From NCBI GenBank assembly GCA_028678905.1, contig JAJRCO010000227.1, positions 1 through 8,932 on the forward strand: 8,932 nucleotides of DNA, read 5' to 3'. The notes under the pieces were generated by a model that ran no database searches, was not told where the DNA came from, and saw only the letters and a list, made by a program, of their open reading frames with translations. Origin of the DNA: Methanomicrobiales archaeon. Lineage in GTDB: Archaea; Halobacteriota; Methanomicrobia; Methanomicrobiales; JACTUA01. The translations under genes and the position numbers were made by a program. Positions within the stretch are counted from its first letter, which is position 1, and every line of letters starts with the position of its first letter. Below are positions 1 to 5,263 of this stretch, piece after piece.

Positions 1-297
1 CTGATCTGGGACCGGGGTACCTACCGGAATCTCCGCGAGGAAATGGGGGACGAATCGCTGGATATGGCCGCATCGATCGAGGAGGGGAAAGTGGAGGTCT
101 GGCTGGAGGGAAAAAAACTGCAGGGCGGCTTTGCCCTGATCCGCACCGGGTTCGGGAGGAATAAAAATGGCTGGATCCTGAAGAAGATGAATGATGAAAT
201 GGCTGATGCCCAGAGGAATCCGGTGGACACCGAACCGGACTCGGTGGTATCTGGAAGAAGTCTGGAGCAGGTGCAAAAAGAGGAGAGCGGCGAATAA
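1..297 (+). CDS. LigD-type DNA 3'-phosphoesterase domain protein, C-terminal part (5' end outside the window)
   Basis: Frame 1 is open from the first base to TAA at 295-297 and gives 98 residues. It begins LIWDRGTY, the strand that in LigD 3'-phosphoesterase (PE) domains follows the EGxYGxG motif. It continues with KVEVWLEGKKLQGGFALIRT and GWILKKMND, matching the family pattern in which a 'L.GkKLrG.faLvRt' strand is followed by 'WlLiKk.D'. The last 30 residues (RNPVDTEPDSVVSGRSLEQV) are the kind of tail found after this domain. PE enzymes remove 3'-phosphates or ribonucleotides at DNA ends during repair. The catalytic histidines lie upstream of the window and cannot be checked. No ligase or polymerase domain follows, so the domain ends the protein; archaea often have it as a free-standing protein, which I think likely here. 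Confidence in the family is good, in activity limited. Confidence 0.82.
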   Translation: MIWDRGTYRNLREEMGDESLDMAASIEEGKVEVWLEGKKLQGGFALIRTGFGRNKNGWILKKMNDEMADAQRNPVDTEPDSVVSGRSLEQVQKEESGE

Positions 298-527
298 TCG
301 ACCGGCACGCGGGAAAGGATGCAACGGGGAGCGTTATCCTGCTGATAGTCATCTGCGATCCGGCCCTGTTGGGAGGGTTTATGATTCCTCTTTTACTACA
401 TGTACCTGCTAGAGAGCAGGGCTCATCGACCGACACGCCGGTGATCGATCCGGTACTTCATCGGCAGGGGAGAGCCTTTGCTTGCGGGCATTTGAGGTAC
501 CAGCAGTAGACGAATGGAGTGTCACAT
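298..527. other. Gene-free stretch with two small hairpins and an imperfect direct repeat
   Basis: I see no convincing gene, tRNA or other known RNA here. It holds a hairpin at 317-339 (arms GGAT+AACG and CGTT+ATCC, two-base bulge, five-base loop) and a perfect six-pair hairpin at 405-420 (CCTGCT, loop AGAG, AGCAGG). A 16-base imperfect direct repeat (14 of 16 identical) lies at 298-313 and 426-441, its first copy directly after the stop codon of the upstream gene. The only AT-rich patch is around 377-399 and is a poor TATA candidate. The region probably contains the leader and promoter of the adenylate kinase gene, but I cannot place them. Confidence 0.4.
516..519 (+). promoter_or_regulatory. 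Ribosome binding site that favours ATG 528 as adenylate kinase start
   Basis: GGAG at 516-519 lies eight bases before ATG 528. A GTG at 519 is also in frame but would overlap this site, and the residues it would add (MSH) precede the beta strand that normally opens the protein. Confidence 0.5.
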
Positions 528-1097
528 ATGGGCAGAAGAATCATCATTACTGGCGTCCCCGGGGTGGGCAAGACCACGGTTATCGAGGGAGCCTTGAAAA
601 AACTGGAGGAAGAAGGCATCGCCTACCGATCCATCAACTTCGGCTCCTTCATGTTCGATGTCGCCTCCCGGGAGGGGAAGGTCAAGGATCGCGACCAGAT
701 GCGGAAACTGGACCGGGGAATTCAGAAAGAACTCCAGCGGATGGCTGGCAAGGCCATCGCTGCGATCGAGGGGAACGTGATCATCGACACCCATTGCTCG
801 ATCCGGACGCCCCAGGGTTTCCTGCCAGGTTTACCGGAGTGGGTGATCACCGAGCTGGAACCCGACATGCTGATTCTGGTGGAGACGGATGAGGATCAGA
901 TTCTGCAGCGGAGGTTAAAAGATCCCACCCGCATCAGGGACATGGAGGGAGGAAAATCGATCGGCGAACACCAGCAGTTCAACCGGATGATCGCGGGTGC
1001 CATCGCCACCCAGACTGGCTGTACCGTAAAATTTGTCAAGAACCAGGATTTCCTTCTTGAGCAGGCCGTTTTGGATATGGCCGAAAGCCTGAGGTGA
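528..1097 (+). CDS. adkA: Adenylate kinase, archaeal type (AdkA)
   Basis: 189 residues, the usual size of archaeal AdkA, which converts ATP + AMP to 2 ADP in the cytoplasm. The Walker A loop GVPGVGKTT is at residues 9-17, directly after the first beta strand (RRIIIT). The diagnostic archaeal AdkA motif DTHCSIRTPQGFLPGLP is at 87-103; it is absent from the bacterial Adk family. RRLKDPTRIRD (128-138) supplies the arginine-rich lid that contacts phosphates. The bacterial-type zinc lid is absent, as expected. ATG 528 is chosen because GGAG lies eight bases upstream; GTG 519 is an alternative. The stop (1095-1097) is followed three bases later by the DUF106 gene, so the two are probably co-transcribed, and adk-DUF106-cmk is a conserved archaeal order. 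Confidence 0.93.
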   Translation: MGRRIIITGVPGVGKTTVIEGALKKLEEEGIAYRSINFGSFMFDVASREGKVKDRDQMRKLDRGIQKELQRMAGKAIAAIEGNVIIDTHCSIRTPQGFLPGLPEWVITELEPDMLILVETDEDQILQRRLKDPTRIRDMEGGKSIGEHQQFNRMIAGAIATQTGCTVKFVKNQDFLLEQAVLDMAESLR

Positions 1098-1100
1098 GCG

Positions 1101-1694
1101 ATGGACCTGAAGAAACACGGAGGCACAATAGCGCTCATCCTGGCCATGATGCTGATGATGTCGTATGTCATCGAGCCGGTACGGGTGGGAATCGGCATGA
1201 CGATGGACGTATTGTTCAGACCCCTGCTGAACGTCTTTCCGTTCTTCATCGTCATCGCGATCCTGTCCACCCTGACCGGACTCTACTCCTCGATCATCCA
1301 AAAATACACCATCGACTATGAAAGGGCACAGGAGGTCCAGGCACGGGCAAAGGAGTTCCAGAAAGAGTTCCGGGAGGCCCAGCTCTCCGAAGACGAAAAG
1401 AAGATCAAAAAGATGGAGGCACGGCGGGATAAGATGATGCAGGAACAGCTGGAAGTCTCCCGCGAACAGTTCAAACCGATGTCGTACATCCTCCTGGTTT
1501 CGATCCCCATCTTCCTGTGGCTTCTCTATGTGATGCCGGGCATCCAAACGACGATTGTTTTTCCGTATCTGGGTGAAAAAACCCTGACCGAATCAGCGCT
1601 CAGCTTCATTCCCGCCTGGATCCTGTGGTACATGCTCTGCTCCCTCGCGATCAGCCAGATCATCAGGAAATCCATGAATATCGGAGGCCTCTGA
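1101..1694 (+). CDS. DUF106 / EMC3-TMCO1-like membrane protein insertase (archaeal YidC-like, Ylp1)
   Basis: 197 residues with the DUF106 layout: a hydrophobic segment at about 9-25, a second at 43-62, a long charged coiled coil at about 68-122 (rich in K, E, R, Q), then membrane segments at about 125-145 and 168-187. The family is the archaeal member of the Oxa1/YidC/EMC3/TMCO1 superfamily. Its members receive newly made membrane proteins from the ribosome and insert them; the coiled coil faces the cytoplasm near the ribosome. The start ATG 1101 has GGTGAG at 1093-1098 close upstream. The stop TGA shares one base with the start of the cytidylate kinase gene (TGATG at 1692-1696). Position between adk and cmk is the classical archaeal context and strengthens the call. 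In many archaea rpl34e sits between this gene and cmk; it is missing here. Confidence 0.9.
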   Translation: MDLKKHGGTIALILAMMLMMSYVIEPVRVGIGMTMDVLFRPLLNVFPFFIVIAILSTLTGLYSSIIQKYTIDYERAQEVQARAKEFQKEFREAQLSEDEKKIKKMEARRDKMMQEQLEVSREQFKPMSYILLVSIPIFLWLLYVMPGIQTTIVFPYLGEKTLTESALSFIPAWILWYMLCSLAISQIIRKSMNIGGL

Positions 1695-2221
1695 TGCGCA
1701 TCACCGTAAGCGGACCTCCAGGCAGCGGCACCACCTCCCTGGCGAAATACCTCGCCACACAGCACCGGCTGGAGATGATCTCTGCCGGAGAAGTGTTCCG
1801 TCAGATCGCAAAGGAGCGCAACATGGATATCGCGGAACTGGGGAAGCTTGCGGAGAACGATCTCTCCATCGATGCGCTCATCGATGCTCGCCAGAAGGAA
1901 CTGGCTCAGAAACGGGACAACATCGTAGTGGAAGGAAGGCTCTCCGGCTGGCTGGTGGAGAATGCGGACCTGAAGATCTGGCTCACTGCATCGCTTGGCT
2001 GCCGGGCGAAACGTATCGCGCAGCGGGATGAGGTGGACGAATACACGGCCCGGATGATGACCATGGTGCGGGAGGCCTGCGAAGCGAGACGGTACCAGAA
2101 CTATTACAGTATCGACATCCATGATCTGACCCCCTATCATATCGTCATGAATTCTGAATTGTGGATCACCGGGCAGCTGGGCGCGATCGTGGACACGGCA
2201 ATAAGCTGCCTCAAAAAATGA
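1694..2221 (+). CDS. cmk: Cytidylate kinase, archaeal type
   Basis: 175 residues, about the archaeal Cmk length and shorter than the bacterial enzyme. It phosphorylates CMP or dCMP with ATP. The protein opens with a beta strand (MRITVS) and a P-loop, GPPGSGTTS, at 7-15. The canonical Walker A lysine is replaced by threonine; I recall GTT as common in the archaeal Cmk family, so this is probably normal. The segment MISAGEVFRQIAKERNMDI matches the archaeal 'iSaGdvFRqlAkerGm' signature. VVEGRLSGWL carries the conserved EGR nucleotide-binding motif. The C-terminal part has RRYQNYYSIDIHDLTPYHIV, matching 'RY...Y.iDi.D.s.YDlVi'. ATG 1694 overlaps the DUF106 stop by one base, so translation is probably coupled. 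An upstream in-frame ATG at 1625 would only add out-of-family residues inside the DUF106 gene. Confidence 0.92.
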   Translation: MRITVSGPPGSGTTSLAKYLATQHRLEMISAGEVFRQIAKERNMDIAELGKLAENDLSIDALIDARQKELAQKRDNIVVEGRLSGWLVENADLKIWLTASLGCRAKRIAQRDEVDEYTARMMTMVREACEARRYQNYYSIDIHDLTPYHIVMNSELWITGQLGAIVDTAISCLKK

Positions 2222-2224
2222 TTG

Positions 2225-2236
2225 GTTTTTAAAAAC
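2225..2236. promoter_or_regulatory. AT-rich 12-base palindrome just after cmk (TATA-like element or T-run terminator)
   Basis: GTTTTTAAAAAC is a perfect inverted repeat five bases after the cmk stop region, within ATTGG...CAAT that is symmetric apart from one G. Read on either strand it could be a TATA box, or its five-T run could contribute to transcript termination. As a + strand TATA box it would start RNA near 2256-2260, inside the hairpin region described next. I cannot choose between these roles. Confidence 0.35.
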
Positions 2237-2240
2237 AATC

Positions 2241-2336
2241 CCTCTCCGCTCACCTATTCTCTGACTAGTACTCGAATGTGAGGGGGAGGACATCTCACCT
2301 TCCCCCGAAGGATGCGTGTCCCACCTCACGAGTGGG
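2241..2336 (+). ncRNA. Candidate structured RNA: three consecutive hairpins with alternative pairings
   Basis: First hairpin (2241-2289): CCTCTCC pairs with GGGGAGG, CTCAC (2249-2253) with GTGAG (2278-2282), and ATTC (2256-2259) with GAAT (2274-2277). That is 16 pairs with only a one-base and a two-base bulge and a 14-base loop. Second hairpin (2288-2321): GGACA pairs with TGTCC, then CACCTTC with GAAGG-a-TG, capped by CCCC. Third (2320-2336): CCCAC pairs with GTGGG around a seven-base loop. A competing stem joins 2282-2289 to 2299-2306. Two of these pairings use U-G wobbles that work only in + strand RNA, which is why the + strand is given. It could be the cmk 3' UTR or an independent RNA. 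On the minus strand the first stem is followed by T5, so a minus-strand RNA is also possible. It matches no RNA family that I recognise. Confidence 0.4.
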
Positions 2337-2346
2337 CTGTTAAATT

Positions 2347-2369
2347 TGGTACCAGGTAAAAGATATTAA
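2347..2369 (+). promoter_or_regulatory. Promoter of the regulator/metal-uptake operon, with a possible operator palindrome
   Basis: GATATTAA at 2362-2369 resembles an archaeal TATA box. Its centre is about 26 bases before ATG 2392, which predicts an RNA starting at or near the start codon itself. No Shine-Dalgarno sequence precedes that ATG, which agrees with a leaderless mRNA. An eight-base perfect palindrome, TGGTACCA (2347-2354), sits just upstream of the box and could be an operator for the regulator encoded next. A second AT-rich patch, TTAAATTT (2340-2347), is an alternative TATA box. Confidence 0.45.
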
Positions 2370-2391
2370 CCGGAACGACCCATCCGATACC

Positions 2392-2847
2392 ATGACGGAT
2401 TCCTCCGGGTGCGAGATCTCTCGCCGGCGCAGCGAGTATCTGCGGTTCATCATGGAGAGAGGGGGAAGCGTAAAACCCATGGACCTGGCCGAAGAATTCA
2501 AAGTGGATCCTTCTACCATCACCAAGGCGATGCGCGAACTCACTGCCTCCGGCCTCGTGAATCACACCCCCTATCATCGCATCTCCCTCACCGAAGAAGG
2601 GAAGACTTGTGCGGAATTTCTCCTGCGCCGGCACCGCATTCTGGGACTGGTACTCTGCAAGCATGGCCTCTCCCGGGATGAAGCCTGTCGCCAGGCCGGG
2701 CAGATGGAGGGATCTCTCCCCCGCGTCTTTGTTGACCGCATGTGCGCATCCCTGGGGCATCCCACCGAAGGAATATGCGGCGAAATTCCGCCGGATGAAT
2801 CCTGCTGTCGGAACCAGGCTCGGACGACCCGGAGGTGTCAGGATTGA
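2392..2847 (+). CDS. DtxR/MntR-family metal-responsive transcriptional regulator
   Basis: 151 residues. Residues 14-70 form a winged helix with the family pattern 'eYL..I.e..g.v...dlA..f.VdpsTiTKamreLtasGLV...pY..isLTeeG'. Then comes RRHRILGLVL, matching the start of the DtxR/MntR dimerisation domain ('RRHrlLe.fL'). DEACRQAGQME and VDRMCASLGHP match the rest of that domain. There is no SH3/FeoA-like third domain, so it is MntR-sized. By eye H81 and E106 match known ligands, but the partners of MntR E11, E99 and H103 appear to be R18, G103 and G107. Cysteines at 99, 118, 129, 138, 139 and 149 might replace them. Placement directly before metal-transporter genes, with its 3' end overlapping the next start, indicates that it controls that operon. 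The mRNA is probably leaderless. Target metal unknown; zinc or manganese is most likely. Confidence 0.85.
   Translation: MTDSSGCEISRRRSEYLRFIMERGGSVKPMDLAEEFKVDPSTITKAMRELTASGLVNHTPYHRISLTEEGKTCAEFLLRRHRILGLVLCKHGLSRDEACRQAGQMEGSLPRVFVDRMCASLGHPTEGICGEIPPDESCCRNQARTTRRCQD
2831..2837 (+). promoter_or_regulatory. Ribosome binding site that favours TTG 2844 for the binding protein
   Basis: GGAGGTG at 2831-2837 is a near-perfect Shine-Dalgarno sequence, six bases before TTG 2844. The alternative GTG 2835 lies inside it and would have no site of its own. TTG 2844 overlaps the regulator stop TGA (2845-2847), so translation is coupled. Confidence 0.55.
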
Positions 2848-3680
2848 AGGCACTGGTCCTCTGCTGCCTCAGCATCATGGTGTTGCTCCTCGGTACGGGG
2901 TGCACCGGAGGAGAACAGGCGGGAAGTGGGAACCTTTCTGTTGCGGTAGGAATCGCTCCTCTTGCGGAGTTTGCACGGGCGGTAGGCGGGGACCAGGTGC
3001 AGGTGAGTGTGATACTCCCCCCCGGGGCAGAACCGCACACCTTTGAGCCTACCCCCCAGCAGGTGGTGAACGTAGGCAGGGCGGACCTGATCCTTGCGGT
3101 TGGTTCCGGCCTTCCCTTCGAGAATCGCCTGCTCCAGGGCCTTACCGGATTCCAGCCCGCCCCGACGGTGGTGAATCTTTCGGAGGGGATCGAGCTCATC
3201 GACCAGGATCCTCATGACTGGCTCTCGATTACCAATGCCGGGATAATGGTAAACAACACTGCCGATGCATTCTGCGCACGGGATCCTGCTCACTGCCGCA
3301 TGTACTCGGCTAACCGCGATACGTATCTCACCCGGCTGCAAGGGGCAGATATCCGGATCCGGGCAACGCTTGCCCAGGCGCGTATCACCACCTTCCTCGT
3401 GGTCCATCCGGCGTGGGGATACTTTGCCCGTGAATACGACCTCACCCAGATCGCCATCGAAGAAGAGGGCAAGGAGCCCACCGCATCGGAGGTGGCCGCG
3501 CTCATAGAGACCGCCCGGAATGAAGGGGTGCGGGTAGTATTCGTGGAACCGCAGTTCAGCACGCGGGAGGCGGACATTTTTGCGGCGCAATTGAACGGGA
3601 GTGTGGTATCCATCAATCCCTTGGACGAAAACTACATCGATAACCTCGAGCAGGTGGCACAGGCCCTGCAGGAAGCCTAG
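2844..3680 (+). CDS. znuA: Metal ABC transporter substrate-binding lipoprotein (ZnuA/TroA family)
   Basis: 278 residues from TTG 2844 (GTG 2835 would add three). The N-terminus is a lipoprotein signal: K2, hydrophobic 3-18, then GTGC with the lipidated Cys at 20, so the mature protein is anchored outside the cytoplasmic membrane. The family metal ligands are all placed: H65 in PPGAEPHTFEPTP, H124 in DPHDWLS, H188 in VVHPAWGYFAREY, and an acidic residue near D261 in NPLDENYIDN. It therefore should bind zinc or manganese and hand it to the permease. The histidine-rich loop typical of many ZnuA proteins is absent, so sequence alone does not settle zinc versus manganese. C144 and C151 flank DPAH and could form a disulfide. 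It lies between the regulator, which it overlaps, and the ATPase, two bases downstream. The gene symbol reflects family, not proven metal. Confidence 0.9.
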   Translation: MKALVLCCLSIMVLLLGTGCTGGEQAGSGNLSVAVGIAPLAEFARAVGGDQVQVSVILPPGAEPHTFEPTPQQVVNVGRADLILAVGSGLPFENRLLQGLTGFQPAPTVVNLSEGIELIDQDPHDWLSITNAGIMVNNTADAFCARDPAHCRMYSANRDTYLTRLQGADIRIRATLAQARITTFLVVHPAWGYFAREYDLTQIAIEEEGKEPTASEVAALIETARNEGVRVVFVEPQFSTREADIFAAQLNGSVVSINPLDENYIDNLEQVAQALQEA

Positions 3681-3682
3681 CC

Positions 3683-4447
3683 TTGGCCCCTATTGTGGAA
3701 ATGAAAGGGGTGTGGGTCCGCCTGGGGGGAAGGAGCGTGCTCGAGGACGTGAATTTCTCTCTGGAGCAGGATGACTTCTATGGGGTGATCGGCCCGAACG
3801 GCGGTGGGAAGACCACCCTGATCAAAGTGATTCTCGGTTTGATCAAGCCCTGGAAGGGTGAAGTTACGGTGCAGGGTGAAAACCCGGAAAAAAATCGACA
3901 TCTCCTGGGCTATGTGCCGCAGTACCGCACCTACGATTTCACCTATCCTCTGACCGTACGGGAGATGGTCCTCTCCGGACGCCTGGGACTGGTCCCCGGC
4001 CCCTTCCGGAAATACCGGGGGGAGGATCACGAAAAAGCCCGTGCGGCCATGGAAATGATGGGGATCGGGGATCTTTCTGACCGCCCCATTGGAGAACTCT
4101 CCGGAGGGCAGCAGCAGCGGGCGATCATCGCCCGCGCCCTGGTCTCCCAGCCGATAGCCCTGCTCCTGGACGAACCCACTACTCACGTGGACCCCCAGAT
4201 GGAAGAGGAATTTTACGAGATCCTCCGCTCCCTCCACAAGCGGATGGCTATCCTGCTGGTCACCCATGATATGACCGCGGTCTCCGCCTATGTAGATAAG
4301 ATCGCCTGCCTGAACCGGAGGCTCTTTACTCACGGCAGCAAGGAGATCAGCGAGGATATGCTTGAAGCGGTCTACCATTGCCCCATCAGTCTCATCGCCC
4401 ACGGAGTCCCCCATCGAGTACTCCGTTCCCATGAGGAAGAGCCATGA
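3683..4447 (+). CDS. znuC: Metal ABC transporter ATP-binding protein (ZnuC/TroB family)
   Basis: 254 residues with every ABC ATPase motif intact: Walker A GPNGGGKTT at 37-45, Q-loop Q80 in GYVPQ, signature LSGGQQQR at 139-146, Walker B IALLLDEPT at 158-166, D-loop region around HVD (168-170) and switch histidine H195 in LLVTHD. GYVPQYRTYDFTYPLTVREMV is close to the pattern of zinc/manganese importers ('yvPQ....d..fPltv.d.V'). It powers import on the cytoplasmic face, paired with the permease that follows. The start is TTG 3683, two bases after the znuA stop, because family members begin with a similar short strand (PIVEMKGV); ATG 3701 would remove it. The upstream site is weak (GGAAG at 3671-3675). 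The stop overlaps the permease start as ATGA (4444-4447). Confidence 0.93.
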   Translation: MAPIVEMKGVWVRLGGRSVLEDVNFSLEQDDFYGVIGPNGGGKTTLIKVILGLIKPWKGEVTVQGENPEKNRHLLGYVPQYRTYDFTYPLTVREMVLSGRLGLVPGPFRKYRGEDHEKARAAMEMMGIGDLSDRPIGELSGGQQQRAIIARALVSQPIALLLDEPTTHVDPQMEEEFYEILRSLHKRMAILLVTHDMTAVSAYVDKIACLNRRLFTHGSKEISEDMLEAVYHCPISLIAHGVPHRVLRSHEEEP

Positions 4448-5259
4448 TCGGACTTCTCGAATACGAGTTCTTCCGGAATGCCCTCCTTGCAGGGATCCTC
4501 GCCAGCGCTGCCTGCGGCATCGTGGGCACCTATGTAGTGGTACGGAAGATGTCGTTTATCAGCGGGGGTATCTCCCATGCCGCGTTCGGCGGGATTGGGC
4601 TGGGCTACTTCCTCGGTTTTGACCCCATCCTGGGGGCGATACTGTTCTCCCTGGTCTCCGCCCTGACCATCGGGATGATCAGCCGGCGCAATCTCCGCTC
4701 CATGGATACCCTCATCGGCGTCCTGTGGGCGACAGGTATGGCCATCGGGATCCTCCTCATCGCCTGGACTCCTGGATATGCCCCAGATCTGTTCAGCTAT
4801 CTGTTCGGTAATATCCTCCTCGTTCCTGCCAGGGATCTCCTCCTGATGGGTGGGCTTTTAGTCCTGATCGCTGGATCGGTGATTCTCTGGTACAATGAAT
4901 TCCAGGCGATCACCTTCGATGACGAGTATGCCACCATTGAAAACCTTCCCGTAGGCCTGCTTCATCTGTACCTGCTCTCTCTGGTCGCCCTCACCGTGGT
5001 TATGCTCATCCGGGTAGTGGGGGTCATCCTGGTCATCGCACTTCTGACTATCCCCGGAGCCGTGAGTAGACTCTCCACCAGCCGACTGCACACCATGATG
5101 GTCGGCGCCATCGTCATTGGAATGCTGGTTACCCTGGCCGGGATAGGGCTTTCCTACGCGATCAACGCGCCGTCGGGAGCCACGATCATTCTGGTCGCCG
5201 CGATGGTGTACGGGGCGGCAATGGTTAGAGACCGCGTCCGATTCAGGGCCCGTGGGTGA
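4444..5259 (+). CDS. znuB: Metal ABC transporter permease (ZnuB/TroC family)
   Basis: 271 residues, very hydrophobic, of the ABC-3 family. Likely membrane segments lie at about 11-33, 43-58, 60-79, 91-108, 132-150, 172-190, 192-210, 217-237 and 243-262. Family landmarks are SHAAFGGIGLGYFLG (44-58), FGNILLV (121-127), AITFDDEYA (155-163) and the conserved stretch RVVGVILVIALLTIPGAVSR (190-209). It forms the channel through which the metal delivered by the binding protein enters the cell. ATG 4444 overlaps the ATPase stop by four bases, a standard sign of coupled translation. It is followed within five bases by the Rsm22-like gene. I have no sequence-based way to tell zinc from manganese. Confidence 0.93.
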   Translation: MIGLLEYEFFRNALLAGILASAACGIVGTYVVVRKMSFISGGISHAAFGGIGLGYFLGFDPILGAILFSLVSALTIGMISRRNLRSMDTLIGVLWATGMAIGILLIAWTPGYAPDLFSYLFGNILLVPARDLLLMGGLLVLIAGSVILWYNEFQAITFDDEYATIENLPVGLLHLYLLSLVALTVVMLIRVVGVILVIALLTIPGAVSRLSTSRLHTMMVGAIVIGMLVTLAGIGLSYAINAPSGATIILVAAMVYGAAMVRDRVRFRARG

Positions 5260-5263
5260 AACG

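Noticed and set aside
1..297. Evidence for a complete NHEJ ligase/polymerase LigD
   Set aside because: Only the C-terminal part of the phosphoesterase domain is present and it ends at 297; no ligase or polymerase motifs or Ku gene are seen.
298..527. tRNA, CRISPR array or insertion sequence end
   Set aside because: No cloverleaf, no regularly spaced repeats and no transposase remnant can be seen; the single repeat is imperfect.
482..892. Arginine/glycine-rich open frame overlapping adenylate kinase
   Set aside because: It lies out of frame inside a clearly recognised gene, has no ribosome binding site and no family resemblance.
1715..1741. Missing Walker A lysine in cytidylate kinase as a sign of inactivation
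   Set aside because: Thr at this position is, as I recall, usual in archaeal cytidylate kinases, and the rest of the protein is intact.
1526..2329. Long minus-strand open frame across DUF106 and cmk
   Set aside because: It is a reverse-strand shadow of two confirmed genes; the composition (many H, R, G) is typical of shadows in GC-rich DNA.
2241..2336. Intrinsic (hairpin plus U-run) terminator of cmk on the + strand
   Set aside because: The only T-run lies before the hairpin, not after it; it fits only on the minus strand, where no gene is found.
2588..3199. Minus-strand open frames across the regulator and binding-protein genes
   Set aside because: They overlap two genes with clear domain motifs, signal peptide and ribosome binding site on the + strand.
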